Source: Clostridiales bacterium (GTDB lineage Bacteria > Bacillota > Clostridia > Lachnospirales > Lachnospiraceae). Taken from it: a stretch of 64,000 bases of DNA. Positions 28,081-35,967 of this stretch are shown here, in pieces. The position numbers were made by a program, and so were the translations under genes. Every line of letters starts with the position of its first letter. Position 1 is the stretch's first letter. The stretch spans positions 1 through 64,000 of the forward strand of contig JAJQCD010000008.1 of assembly GCA_021202925.1 (NCBI GenBank), read 5' to 3'. Below the pieces are notes generated by a model, which ran no database searches, was not told where the DNA came from, and worked only from the letters and a program-made list of their open reading frames with translations.

Positions 28081-29847
28081 TCACATACGGTCAGGAGCCG
28101 AAAAACCAAGCGCGTCAATACAGGTCTCCAGCACATCCTTCACCAGTGTAATCAGCTGAATCCAGCTTGCCTTTCGCTGCGAATCCTCCTCTGCCAATAT
28201 CCGGTTATCATGATAAAAGCCGTTAAACGCATTGGACAGCTCGTAAATATACTGACACAGCTTATGCGGAGCCAGATCGGCAAAGGCCGTCTCCATCGCG
28301 TCATTGTACTTCGCCAGTGACAGCATCAGCTCCTTCTCTCCTGCTCCGGTAGCCGGGAGGATTGCCGTTGCAGCAGAGTCAGCTTTTGACGAAGCATACT
28401 TGCCCAGAATCGACTTGATCCGCACGATCGTATACAGAATATACGGCCCTGTATTTCCCTCAAAAGAAATAAAACGGTCAATATCAAAAATATAATCCTT
28501 CGCCGCCTGATTGGAGAGATCGCCATATTTCAGGGCAGCCAGCCCGACAATCTTTGCCGTCTCTTTGGCCTCCTCCTCCGAGACAGTCCGGTTCTCCATA
28601 ATCCGCTCATAAACTGCTTCATTGATATCCGCAATCAGCCGCTCCAGGCGCATGACTCCGCCGTCACGGGTCCGGAATGGCTTTCCGTCCCGACCATTCA
28701 TGGTGCCAAACCCCACATGCTTCATCGGCGTATCACAAGCTACATATCCGGCCTTCTTCGCCACCCGGAATACCTGCGTGAAATGCAGCTCCTGCCGTTT
28801 ATCCGCTACATAGATGTATGCCGTCGGCTTCATGTCTTTTTCACGTTCCAGAATCGTTCCCAGATCCGATGTCGCGTACAGCGCCGCTCCATCTGATTTA
28901 CGGACAATACACGGCGGCAGTTCCTTTGAGTCGGTCGGCTCCGCAATATCAACAACCAGAGCGCCCTGGCTCTCATACGCCAGCCCCCGGTCTTTCAGAT
29001 CCTGAATCAGCCCCGGAATATATGGCTGCGCGTCACTCTCTCCCTTCCACAAATCAAAATGCACATCCAGGTTATCGTAATTCTTTCTTAAGTCGGCCAG
29101 AGACACACGCATAATATGTCTCCAGATCGCCTGAAACGGCGCATACCCGTTCTGCAGCAGGAAGGTGGCCGTCTGCGCCCGTTCCTTAAATGCCTCGTCC
29201 TTTTTGGACTTCTCGCTTGCCGCCGGATAGATCTCCTCCAGTTCGCCGATCGTAAATGGCGCTTCCTGCGGATATTCACCAGAGTAATTCTCATCAAAAT
29301 AGACCAGCTCCGGCCTGCGGTCACGCAGCTCCTCAATGATCAGGCCCATCTGCAGGCCCCAGTCGCCCAGGTGCACATCGCCGATCATGCGGTATCCAAG
29401 GAAATTCCCCATACGCCGGATGCTTTCCCCAATCACCGCTGAGCGCAGGTGGCCGACATGGAGCGGTTTTGCCACGTTGGCTCCACCATAATCGACAACG
29501 ATCGTCCGACCGTTCCCGCTCTCCTCCAGTCCCAGCTTCTTTTCCTCCCGCATCCCGTTCATGTAGTCTGCCAGATAGCCCGCGCTAAGCCGGATATTGA
29601 TAAACCCGGGCATCACCGCGTGAATCTCCTCAAACATCTCATTTCCCTGCAGGCAGTCTGCTACCGCATTCGCTATATCGATCGGCTTCTTTCTGTATGT
29701 CTTTGCAGCCGCCATCGCGCCATTGCACTGATATTCGCACAGATCCGGGCGGTTGGACAAAACAACCTTCGCGTAAGTCTCGTCATAACCACAGGCCGAA
29801 AATGCAGCGCGCATCTGAAGCGCAATCAAATCCAGAATCTTTTTCAA
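28081..29847 (-). CDS. argS: arginine-tRNA ligase
   Basis: Class I aminoacyl-tRNA synthetase, 588 residues. The HIGH motif is HVGH within GANVAKPLHVGHLRSAVIGES (shown in part); the N-terminal tRNA-binding domain and a C-terminal anticodon-binding domain ending ALGFSAPDRM are typical. As in many ArgS proteins there is no clear KMSK. The start is a TTG at 29847 with AAGGAAG upstream; the next ATG is 11 codons in and lacks a site. It follows efp after that gene's terminator. Confidence 0.95.
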   Translation of the reverse strand: MKKILDLIALQMRAAFSACGYDETYAKVVLSNRPDLCEYQCNGAMAAAKTYRKKPIDIANAVADCLQGNEMFEEIHAVMPGFINIRLSAGYLADYMNGMREEKKLGLEESGNGRTIVVDYGGANVAKPLHVGHLRSAVIGESIRRMGNFLGYRMIGDVHLGDWGLQMGLIIEELRDRRPELVYFDENYSGEYPQEAPFTIGELEEIYPAASEKSKKDEAFKERAQTATFLLQNGYAPFQAIWRHIMRVSLADLRKNYDNLDVHFDLWKGESDAQPYIPGLIQDLKDRGLAYESQGALVVDIAEPTDSKELPPCIVRKSDGAALYATSDLGTILEREKDMKPTAYIYVADKRQELHFTQVFRVAKKAGYVACDTPMKHVGFGTMNGRDGKPFRTRDGGVMRLERLIADINEAVYERIMENRTVSEEEAKETAKIVGLAALKYGDLSNQAAKDYIFDIDRFISFEGNTGPYILYTIVRIKSILGKYASSKADSAATAILPATGAGEKELMLSLAKYNDAMETAFADLAPHKLCQYIYELSNAFNGFYHDNRILAEEDSQRKASWIQLITLVKDVLETCIDALGFSAPDRM

Positions 29848-29885
29848 TGTTTCCGTCTTCCTTTCTGTCCGATATCTTCCGTCTT

Positions 29886-29915
29886 AAAAACCCGGGGACG
29901 ACAACATTCCCCGGG
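29886..29915 (-). terminator. efp intrinsic terminator
   Basis: CCCGGGGA (29891-29898) pairs with TCCCCGGG (29908-29915), loop 9 bases, and the minus-strand transcript then runs into five T residues (29886-29890). It lies about 32 bp after the efp stop and before argS. Confidence 0.85.
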
Positions 29916-29946
29916 CTCTTCCGTTAACTTATTCAATTTCCCGTCA

Positions 29947-30504
29947 TCATACGCGGGACAGATACTCTCCGGTACGGGTGTCGATCTTGATCTTGTCGCC
30001 GTTGTCCACAAACAGCGGCACATAGACCGTCGCGCCAGTCTCTACCATCGCCGGCTTGGTCGCGCCCTGCGCAGTGTCTCCCTTGAAGCCCGGCTCTGTA
30101 TTGGTAATCTCCAGTTCCACAAACAGCGGCGGCTCTACAGAAAATACCTTGCCATTGTAACTGCAGATCTTAACCGTCTCATTCTCCTTCACAAACTTCA
30201 GCGCGTCGCCGATCACATCGTTCGCCAGGGCAATCTGCTCATAATTCTCCATATTCATAAAGTTGTACAGATCTCCATCTGCATACAGATACTGCATATC
30301 CACCCGGTCGATTCTCGCGGACGGGAATTTCTCAGTCGGGCGGAAGGTTCTCTCAACAACCGCTCCGGTCATAACATTCTTAATCTTGGTCCGGACAAAC
30401 GCTGCGCCCTTCCCCGGCTTTACATGCTGAAATTCCACAATCTGATACACTGCACCATCAATATCCAGTGTAATACCGTTCCTAAAATCACCTGCTGAAA
30501 TCAT
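29947..30504 (-). CDS. efp: elongation factor P
   Basis: A 185-residue translation factor that relieves ribosome stalling at polyproline. It begins [17 protein letters not shown]. The tip loop of domain I is [13 protein letters not shown], with the conserved Lys at about residue 32, the position modified in some bacteria. It ends [17 protein letters not shown], the usual EF-P signature region. The ATG has AGGAGG about 9 bases upstream. It has its own promoter and terminator. Confidence 0.97.
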   Translation of the reverse strand: MISAGDFRNGITLDIDGAVYQIVEFQHVKPGKGAAFVRTKIKNVMTGAVVERTFRPTEKFPSARIDRVDMQYLYADGDLYNFMNMENYEQIALANDVIGDALKFVKENETVKICSYNGKVFSVEPPLFVELEITNTEPGFKGDTAQGATKPAMVETGATVYVPLFVDNGDKIKIDTRTGEYLSRV

Positions 30505-30551
30505 CTGTGATGTTCCTCCTTGAATTTGTGTACTCGCTCATAATCTACTTT

Positions 30552-30580
30552 ATTTTATAATAAACGCCGCCGATTTTCAA
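30552..30580 (-). promoter_or_regulatory. efp promoter
   Basis: Minus-strand TTGAAA (30575-30580), 17 bases, TAAAAT (30552-30557), about 48 bp upstream of the efp start. Confidence 0.65.
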
Positions 30581-30735
30581 CTGTTTTTTGCGCGATTTCC
30601 CACATCTGATCCATCCCCGGTCTGTCACCTCGGCCAATCGCCCTGACCCACAGAAAAACAGATGGCTTTTTCTGCCTGAATGTTCTATAATGAAAAGCAT
30701 TCATACAGACAATTACCGGAAAAGGAGAATGAACC

Positions 30736-31500
30736 ATGAATCATTGTGTGGAAATACGAGGAATCCGAATCGGGGAAGGCGCCCCCAGGATCTGCGTCCC
30801 CATCGTCGAACGAACGAAATCAGAGATCCGGAACACGGCCGAAACCATCTGTACCACCAAAGCAGATATCGCCGAGTGGCGGGCCGACTGGTTCGACGGT
30901 ACGCCGGATTTTGCCCTGGTCAGGGATGTTCTCACGGATCTGCGCGCCACACTGGACAGGATCCCGCTTCTGTTTACCTGCCGCACGGCAAAGGAAGGCG
31001 GCGAAACCGCCATCGCCCCGGATGCCTACGCATCACTGAACAAGGCGGTGGCAGCGACCGGCCTGGTCGATCTGATCGACGTGGAGCTGTTCACCGGCGA
31101 TGAAATCGTCAGAGATATCATCGCATTCGCGCACGCACACAATACCCGGGTCATCGTCTCCAACCACGATTTTTATCAGACACCGGATAAGGATGAACTG
31201 ATCCGACGATTGCTGCGGATGCAGGAGCTCGGCGCCGACATTCCCAAAATTGCCGTCATGCCACGTTGCAGAAAAGACGTCCTCACTTTGCTGGAAGCAA
31301 CCCGGGAAATGTCCGAAGAATATGCAGACCGCCCGATCATCACCATGTCCATGTCCGGAACCGGACTGGTCAGCCGTCTATGCGGAGAAGTCTTTGGCTC
31401 CGCGCTGACCTTTGGCGCGGTTGGTAAGACCTCCGCCCCCGGACAGATCGATGCTTCCGAACTGCATACGATTCTTACTGCGATTCACCGCAACCTGTAA
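30736..31500 (+). CDS. aroD: 3-dehydroquinate dehydratase, type I
   Basis: Converts 3-dehydroquinate to 3-dehydroshikimate through a Schiff base. The 254 residues show the type I features: EWRADWFD (Glu, Arg, Asp), VIVSNHDFYQTP with the catalytic His, the Schiff-base Lys in IPKIAVMPR, and MSMSGTGLVSRL. The ATG at 30736 has AAAAGGAG about 8 bases upstream, and a TATAAT box lies at 30686-30691. Its last 26 bp overlap the convergent aroK. A type I enzyme can serve synthesis or, in quinate users, catabolism. Confidence 0.95.
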   Translation: MNHCVEIRGIRIGEGAPRICVPIVERTKSEIRNTAETICTTKADIAEWRADWFDGTPDFALVRDVLTDLRATLDRIPLLFTCRTAKEGGETAIAPDAYASLNKAVAATGLVDLIDVELFTGDEIVRDIIAFAHAHNTRVIVSNHDFYQTPDKDELIRRLLRMQELGADIPKIAVMPRCRKDVLTLLEATREMSEEYADRPIITMSMSGTGLVSRLCGEVFGSALTFGAVGKTSAPGQIDASELHTILTAIHRNL

Positions 31501-32011
31501 CGCCAAGAGCGGTTCTGGCAACCTCCCTGGCAACCTGCCGGATGGTCTTATCATCCGTATCGATGACAATATGCGCTGCCTCCCTATAAAGCGGACTGCG
31601 AAACGCCAGGAGATCATTCACCCGTTTCTCCTTATCGTCCGCATAGAGCATCGGACGGGTGGTATCTCCTTCCAGGCGCTTCAGCACAGTCTCCGCCTTC
31701 ACATTCAGGAAGACGACGGTTCCCAGCTCGCGCATCAGCCTGCGGTTGATCTCCCGTACCGGAAGTCCTCCGCCAACCGATATGACTGAATGATCGGTCT
31801 CACGGATCAGCTTCTCAAGCATCTCGGTCTCCATCTGCCGGAAGCGCTCCTCCCCGTAGAGCCGGAATATCTCGGATGCCACCATTCCGGCTTCCTTCTC
31901 AATCATCTCGTCGATATCCACCAGCGGCAGATTCTCTGCCTTGGCAAGCGCCCTGCTCACACTGGTCTTGCCCGCTCCCATAAATCCAATCAGGATTACA
32001 TTATCCTTCAT
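31475..32011 (-). CDS. aroK: shikimate kinase
   Basis: Phosphorylates shikimate with ATP. The 178 residues have the P-loop GFMGAGKTSVSRAL, the shikimate-binding DIDEMIE and RLYGEERFRQME, SVGGGLPVRE, and the lid region GDTTRPMLYAD. It starts one base after the yqeG stop, implying coupled translation. Its 3' end overlaps aroD in antisense. Confidence 0.95.
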   Translation of the reverse strand: MKDNVILIGFMGAGKTSVSRALAKAENLPLVDIDEMIEKEAGMVASEIFRLYGEERFRQMETEMLEKLIRETDHSVISVGGGLPVREINRRLMRELGTVVFLNVKAETVLKRLEGDTTRPMLYADDKEKRVNDLLAFRSPLYREAAHIVIDTDDKTIRQVAREVARTALGVTGCGESQ

Positions 32012-32012
32012 C

Positions 32013-32519
32013 TCATTCCATCCTCATGCTCTTTCTGTAAAAATGTAAAACAATCGCCTCCAGATACCGTTTCAGCACAATCTGAATCTCTTCCTTCGGG
32101 TCAATCGGTTTCACCAGAATCCCATATATACCGGCACGATTCGCGCCATAGATATCCGTAAACAGCTGGTCACCGACAAACAGCGTCGTCCGGGTATCGG
32201 TTCCCATCATCTCCATCGCTCTTCGATAGTTCTTCACCAGAGGCTTGTCTGCCTGACAGATATACAGGGAGTCCACCTGTGCGGCAAAGGCTGCTACCCG
32301 CGGCTCCCTGTTGTTGGACAGCAGACAGGTCTTCATTCCCAGGTCATGCAATGTCCCGAACAGACCAAGTGCCCGCTCATCAGCCGGCGCCCCATGCGGC
32401 ACCAGCGTATTGTCAATATCAAAAATAACGCCGCGAATCCCCTTCGCATACCACGTTCTCCAGTCAATCCGATAGGTGCTGTCCCGCCATTCCCGCGGAT
32501 AGAATCGTTCCAGTATCAA
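32013..32519 (-). CDS. yqeG: YqeG family HAD-type phosphatase
   Basis: A 168-residue HAD-superfamily phosphatase (subfamily IIIA). Motif I is FDIDNTLVPHG (about 36-46), motif II is CLLSNNRE, and motif III/IV is ADKPLVKNYRRAM with VGDQLFTDIYGAN. The start appears to be TTG at 32519 with an AGAGGATGG site 7 bases upstream. In Bacilli yqeG sits near aroE and ribosome-assembly genes; here it is coupled to aroK and follows nrdR. The physiological substrate is not settled; phosphatidylglycerol phosphate has been proposed for relatives. Confidence 0.88.
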   Translation of the reverse strand: MILERFYPREWRDSTYRIDWRTWYAKGIRGVIFDIDNTLVPHGAPADERALGLFGTLHDLGMKTCLLSNNREPRVAAFAAQVDSLYICQADKPLVKNYRRAMEMMGTDTRTTLFVGDQLFTDIYGANRAGIYGILVKPIDPKEEIQIVLKRYLEAIVLHFYRKSMRME

Positions 32520-32537
32520 AATATGACCATCCTCTGC

Positions 32538-33002
32538 TCATTGCGTCTGCTTATTCTTCAGAAGCTTCCCCAGTTCTTCCATAAAGGTATTGACATCCTT
32601 GAACTCACGGTATACAGATGCAAAGCGCACATATGCCACTTCATCCAGTGATTTCAGGCGTTCCATCACCCGTTCGCCGATCACGGATGTCGCAATCTCC
32701 CTTTCCTCCATGCCATAAATCATATTCTCCACTTCATCGGCAATTGCGGATATCTGCTCCGAAGATACCGGACGCTTGTGGCAGGCATGCAGGATCTTGG
32801 TCTCCAGCTTCGAGCGGTCAAACAATTCCCGTGACCGGTCCTTTTTGACTACCATCAGCGGCATCGTCTCCAGCTTCTCATAGGTCGTAAAACGGCGAAG
32901 GCAGGTCTCACACTGTCTCCGTCGGCGAATCGAACTGTTGTCATCAACCGGTCTGGAATCGATTACCCTGGTATCCGGTGCATTGCAATATGGACATTTC
33001 AC
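32538..33002 (-). CDS. nrdR: transcriptional repressor NrdR
   Basis: A 154-residue repressor of ribonucleotide reductase genes. It has an N-terminal zinc ribbon (CPYC at the start and CETCLRRF about 30 residues on) with the DSRP motif, and an ATP-cone domain (about 48-138) where dATP/ATP binding sets DNA binding. The start is GTG at 33002 with GGAGG 9 bases upstream. It is 18 bp ahead of yqeG. NrdR boxes were not found in this window, which holds no nrd genes. Confidence 0.95.
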   Translation of the reverse strand: MKCPYCNAPDTRVIDSRPVDDNSSIRRRRQCETCLRRFTTYEKLETMPLMVVKKDRSRELFDRSKLETKILHACHKRPVSSEQISAIADEVENMIYGMEEREIATSVIGERVMERLKSLDEVAYVRFASVYREFKDVNTFMEELGKLLKNKQTQ

Positions 33003-33091
33003 GGTGTACAGCCTCCCCCATCGCTTTTTCTCATGCGATTATACCCTGAAAGCAGGAGATATGCAAGCCTGTTTTTGCCAACGGCAATTCC

Positions 33092-33355
33092 TTATCCTTC
33101 ACAGTTTCTTTCTGCTTCCTCCGGTTTGGGAAGATCAACAAGCACCAGATCCTCCCCAATCTGTTTCACGTCGCCAAAGGGAATTACCCACTCCTTCTCT
33201 CTTCCGAATATACCGCACAGACAACCCGGACCGGGAACCACCAGATCGGTAATCCGGCCGGTCGCCGGATCGAACTGCACGTCCCCCACATACCCCAGGC
33301 GTTTGCAGTCACAGATGTTGATCACTTCTTTTCGTTTCAAATCAAACATGCGCAT
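33092..33355 (-). CDS. YlmC/YmxH family PRC-barrel protein
   Basis: An 87-residue single PRC-barrel domain beginning MRMFDLKRKEVINI, with RLGYVGDVQFDPATGRITDLVVPG and IPFGDVKQIGEDLVLVD. In sporulating Clostridia and Bacilli such proteins (YlmC/YmxH) are common near cell-division or sporulation genes, with no settled function. The ATG at 33355 has GGAGG 7 bases upstream. It lies between thrH and nrdR on the same strand. Confidence 0.82.
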   Translation of the reverse strand: MRMFDLKRKEVINICDCKRLGYVGDVQFDPATGRITDLVVPGPGCLCGIFGREKEWVIPFGDVKQIGEDLVLVDLPKPEEAERNCEG

Positions 33356-33444
33356 AAGATATCCTCCGGTCTCTCCCTGATCTATCTTATGCGCATTCCC
33401 TGTCTGCATTGATTCATACGGCACAGAAACCCTCCGTCACCGCC

Positions 33445-34047
33445 TTACGCCAGTTCCTTCTTCAATGCCGTCAGCAGATCGTCAAACTCTTCAAACACCG
33501 GCAGGTCCGGATTGTCCCTGCGGATCGTCTCCGTCGTCCGGAACAGAAAACCATACTTTCCCGCACGGATCATTCCCAGATCGTTGTAGCTGTCTCCGCC
33601 GGAAATGGTTTCAAAGCCAATCGACTGAAGTGCTTTCACGGTCGCCAGCTTCGAATTCTCCGTCCGCATCCGGAAACCGGTAATCTCGCCGTCTTCTGCA
33701 ACCTCCAGAGAATTGCAGAACAACGTCGGCCATCCCAGCTTCTCCATCAGCGGTTTTGCAAACTGTGTAAAGGTATCGCTGATCACGATCACCTGTGTCA
33801 TCGTACGCAGCTCATCCAGAAACGCACGCGCACCCGGGAACGGATCAATCGTCGCAATCGTCTCCTGAATTTCCTTCAGGCCAAGACCATGTTCCTTCAG
33901 AATACCCAGCCGCCAGTTCATCAGTTTGTTGTAATCCGGTTCATCACGCGTCGTCCGCTTCAATTCCGGTATCCCGCTGGCCTTCGAAAAAGCAATCCAA
34001 ATCTCCGGTACCAGCACGCCTTCCATATCCAGACAAACAATCTTCAT
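33445..34047 (-). CDS. thrH: bifunctional phosphoserine phosphatase/homoserine phosphotransferase ThrH
   Basis: A 200-residue HAD-superfamily enzyme. Motif I is CLDMEGVLVPEIW (nucleophile Asp), motif II is VIVISDTFTQF, and motif III/IV is the SGGDSYNDLGM loop. The LDMEGVLVPEIW start and the 200-residue length are typical of ThrH rather than SerB. ThrH dephosphorylates phosphoserine and can transfer the phosphate to homoserine. It has its own promoter. Confidence 0.9.
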   Translation of the reverse strand: MKIVCLDMEGVLVPEIWIAFSKASGIPELKRTTRDEPDYNKLMNWRLGILKEHGLGLKEIQETIATIDPFPGARAFLDELRTMTQVIVISDTFTQFAKPLMEKLGWPTLFCNSLEVAEDGEITGFRMRTENSKLATVKALQSIGFETISGGDSYNDLGMIRAGKYGFLFRTTETIRRDNPDLPVFEEFDDLLTALKKELA

Positions 34048-34102
34048 ACTGCCATTTACTCCTCTAAACGTTTATTTTCTTCCTGTGTTTCCATCCAAAA
34101 GC

Positions 34103-34131
34103 AGTATAGCGGAAAAAGCCAGGCTTGACAA
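34103..34131 (-). promoter_or_regulatory. thrH promoter
   Basis: Minus-strand TTGTCA (34126-34131), 17 bases, TATACT (34103-34108), about 55 bp upstream of thrH. It probably drives thrH and possibly the PRC-barrel, nrdR, yqeG and aroK genes. Confidence 0.7.
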
Positions 34132-34184
34132 GCATCATTTTTTCATTGAAATTGTGAATTGTTTACAGTTTTCTTTCGATTTTC

Positions 34185-34213
34185 TTTACATTTTCAAACA
34201 TATATGATAAGAT
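34185..34213 (+). promoter_or_regulatory. promoter of the unknown membrane protein gene
   Basis: TTTACA (34185-34190), 17 bases, TAAGAT (34208-34213), in AT-rich DNA. It is divergent from the thrH promoter and about 90 bp before the ATG at 34305. Confidence 0.6.
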
Positions 34214-34304
34214 AAAATCAGAAGTCAGAATTTTTGTCCATTGATCGATTCATCCATTTCATACATGGATTCATAAATTCAGAATCACAAAGGAGGAAAA
34301 CCCT

Positions 34305-34799
34305 ATGCCAGGAAACGATTCTGTGTCTCATGCATTCCAAACCTATGCCGAAGCCAACCCGGATCTCACTCCCATTAAGCTCGCGGAGAATTTCAGTTTC
34401 CGAAGTGGCCTGCACCATTTCTACCGACGCACCGCCATGCTGGTTCTCGCACTGGCCATCGTCCTGCTTGCCGGTTTTCTGATCGTCCTTTCCGCCCTGA
34501 GCTTTCACACCATGACCCGTCCCGAGGTCAATCAGTATGCATTCCGATCCAGCATTCTTGAGATTGCCAATTCACGGACCGATATCCGGGAGATTGTTCT
34601 CAAAGAAGACGACAGTTATTACGTCTACATGAATGCCGCCTCCTGGGAAAGCTACAACACGACTCAGCAGGAACACATCTACCAGAAGGTGTCCGCCGAA
34701 ATCAATGACTCCTGTCACGCATACCGCATTCTTCCAAAGAACGATGCGGCCGACGTGTACTTCTTCGATACGACCGGTTCTCTGCTCATGGAACCCTGA
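34305..34799 (+). CDS. single-pass membrane protein of unknown function
   Basis: A 164-residue protein. The first 40 residues are polar, then comes one transmembrane helix (about 45-66, MLVLALAIVLLAGFLIVLSA) and an extracytoplasmic domain of about 95 residues with DDSYYVYMNAASWESYNTT and VYFFDTTGSLLMEP. I do not recognise a family. The ATG has AGGAGG about 7 bases upstream. It is a single-gene unit with its own promoter and a strong terminator after it. Confidence 0.7.
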   Translation: MPGNDSVSHAFQTYAEANPDLTPIKLAENFSFRSGLHHFYRRTAMLVLALAIVLLAGFLIVLSALSFHTMTRPEVNQYAFRSSILEIANSRTDIREIVLKEDDSYYVYMNAASWESYNTTQQEHIYQKVSAEINDSCHAYRILPKNDAADVYFFDTTGSLLMEP

Positions 34800-34835
34800 C
34801 ATTCTGGCAACTGCTTCTCAGATTCACCGGGAAAC

Positions 34836-34863
34836 AACGGGGCTGTCATAAGACAGCCCCGTT
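34836..34863. terminator. bidirectional terminator
   Basis: AACGGGGCTGTC (34836-34847), a four-base loop ATAA, then GACAGCCCCGTT (34852-34863): a perfect 12-bp stem. It serves the plus-strand gene ending at 34799 and the minus-strand gene ending at 34846, whose stop codon it overlaps. Confidence 0.75.
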
Positions 34864-35808
34864 TCCCTCTGTATTCGGTTCGCTCTGCATGGAGCAAACC
34901 AGTCGCTCATGATACGAACTCACGATATAGAAAAATCCGAAAATCATCTCCATATACGGAACGGTAAACAACCCCAGCACCGCCAGAACAATTCCCAGAA
35001 CACGAAACCGCCCAGCCCTGACTTTCAATACCAGCAGAATCCCGATAAAGCCAAAGCACACCAGGTAAAGGTATCCGAAAATTCCAACCATCATGATCAG
35101 ATTCTGCTGCCATTCATTCGCCATTGGATGCGCCAGCAGAAATCCATACCCGATAAATGCGGCAAATGCCAGGCAGCCGGACCATTTCGGCGGATAATAG
35201 AGATATACGGACTTTGGTTTCTGCACATGAAAACGCAATCTGCGCAGAATCAGCAGGCTGATCTCATAGACAAGGAATCCCTGTACCAACCCGAAAACAG
35301 TCATGGAAATCACGATCATCTGCTTTAAATAGCTGACTGACAGCAGGGCATCCGGCATGGCGGTGCCTGCCTGTTCAAAGACTTCGCTCATCATCGTCTG
35401 CATTTCAGCCACTTCCTGATCCAGGTTGACACCGAACAGAAAGCCCAGCACAATCGTATTGAGAACATTCACAAGGGCAGACAGTGCCATCACCAGAAAC
35501 AGGGTTTTCGTCATATCTACCCTGTGATACAGGCAACCGCCAAAGATCAGGCCGATCGCCGCCTGAGTGATCGCGTAAAAAACCGAGGTGAGATTTCCAA
35601 AAAGAAAAGAAATCAGTGACATCGCGATCAGCACCGGCGCGCCGCTTTTCAACCCGTACATCGCCGCGTATGAGACCAGCGGAAGCGGATAGAGAAAGAT
35701 CAAAAGGTCTTCGAACATCGCTCCGGTCTGCCGGTTCAGCAGCATCATGGCGCCAAAGATCGCCGTAGCCATCGCGCCAGTCGTAATTTTTAAAGCCTGT
35801 TGATTCAT
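34846..35808 (-). CDS. DUF2232 (YybS-like) membrane protein
   Basis: A 320-residue polytopic protein with about eight transmembrane segments. Early helices include LNRQTGAMFEDLLIFLYPLPLVSYAA (the FLYPLP turn is typical), then VLIAMSLISFLFGN, a middle polar loop with DQEVAEMQTMMSEVF, and late helices near 225-300. The topology resembles ECF-type S components and YybS. Its substrate is unknown. The ATG at 35808 has a weak GGGGAA site. It is separate from the tannase-like gene upstream. Confidence 0.7.
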   Translation of the reverse strand: MNQQALKITTGAMATAIFGAMMLLNRQTGAMFEDLLIFLYPLPLVSYAAMYGLKSGAPVLIAMSLISFLFGNLTSVFYAITQAAIGLIFGGCLYHRVDMTKTLFLVMALSALVNVLNTIVLGFLFGVNLDQEVAEMQTMMSEVFEQAGTAMPDALLSVSYLKQMIVISMTVFGLVQGFLVYEISLLILRRLRFHVQKPKSVYLYYPPKWSGCLAFAAFIGYGFLLAHPMANEWQQNLIMMVGIFGYLYLVCFGFIGILLVLKVRAGRFRVLGIVLAVLGLFTVPYMEMIFGFFYIVSSYHERLVCSMQSEPNTEGNGAVL

Positions 35809-35967
35809 ATATGCAATTCCCCTGTTCCTTTGTAGTCAATGAATAACCGTTCCGGGCAACACTTTCCCGGCCGATATGTTGATTCTAATCCATCTACAGG
35901 GAAATTGCAAGCAAAGATCCCGTAACTACTGCCCGATTGTATTCAACAGGACAGATTATCTGTCTGT

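Noticed and set aside
27055-28320. Open frame of about 420 codons antisense to the ParB/BMP gene and argS
   Set aside because: It crosses two well supported sense genes and resembles no family.
35950-35964. Perfect palindrome GACAGAT-T-ATCTGTC just after the tannase-like gene
   Set aside because: Too short to be a convincing terminator and no T-run. It could be a chance dyad, so it is not reported as a feature.
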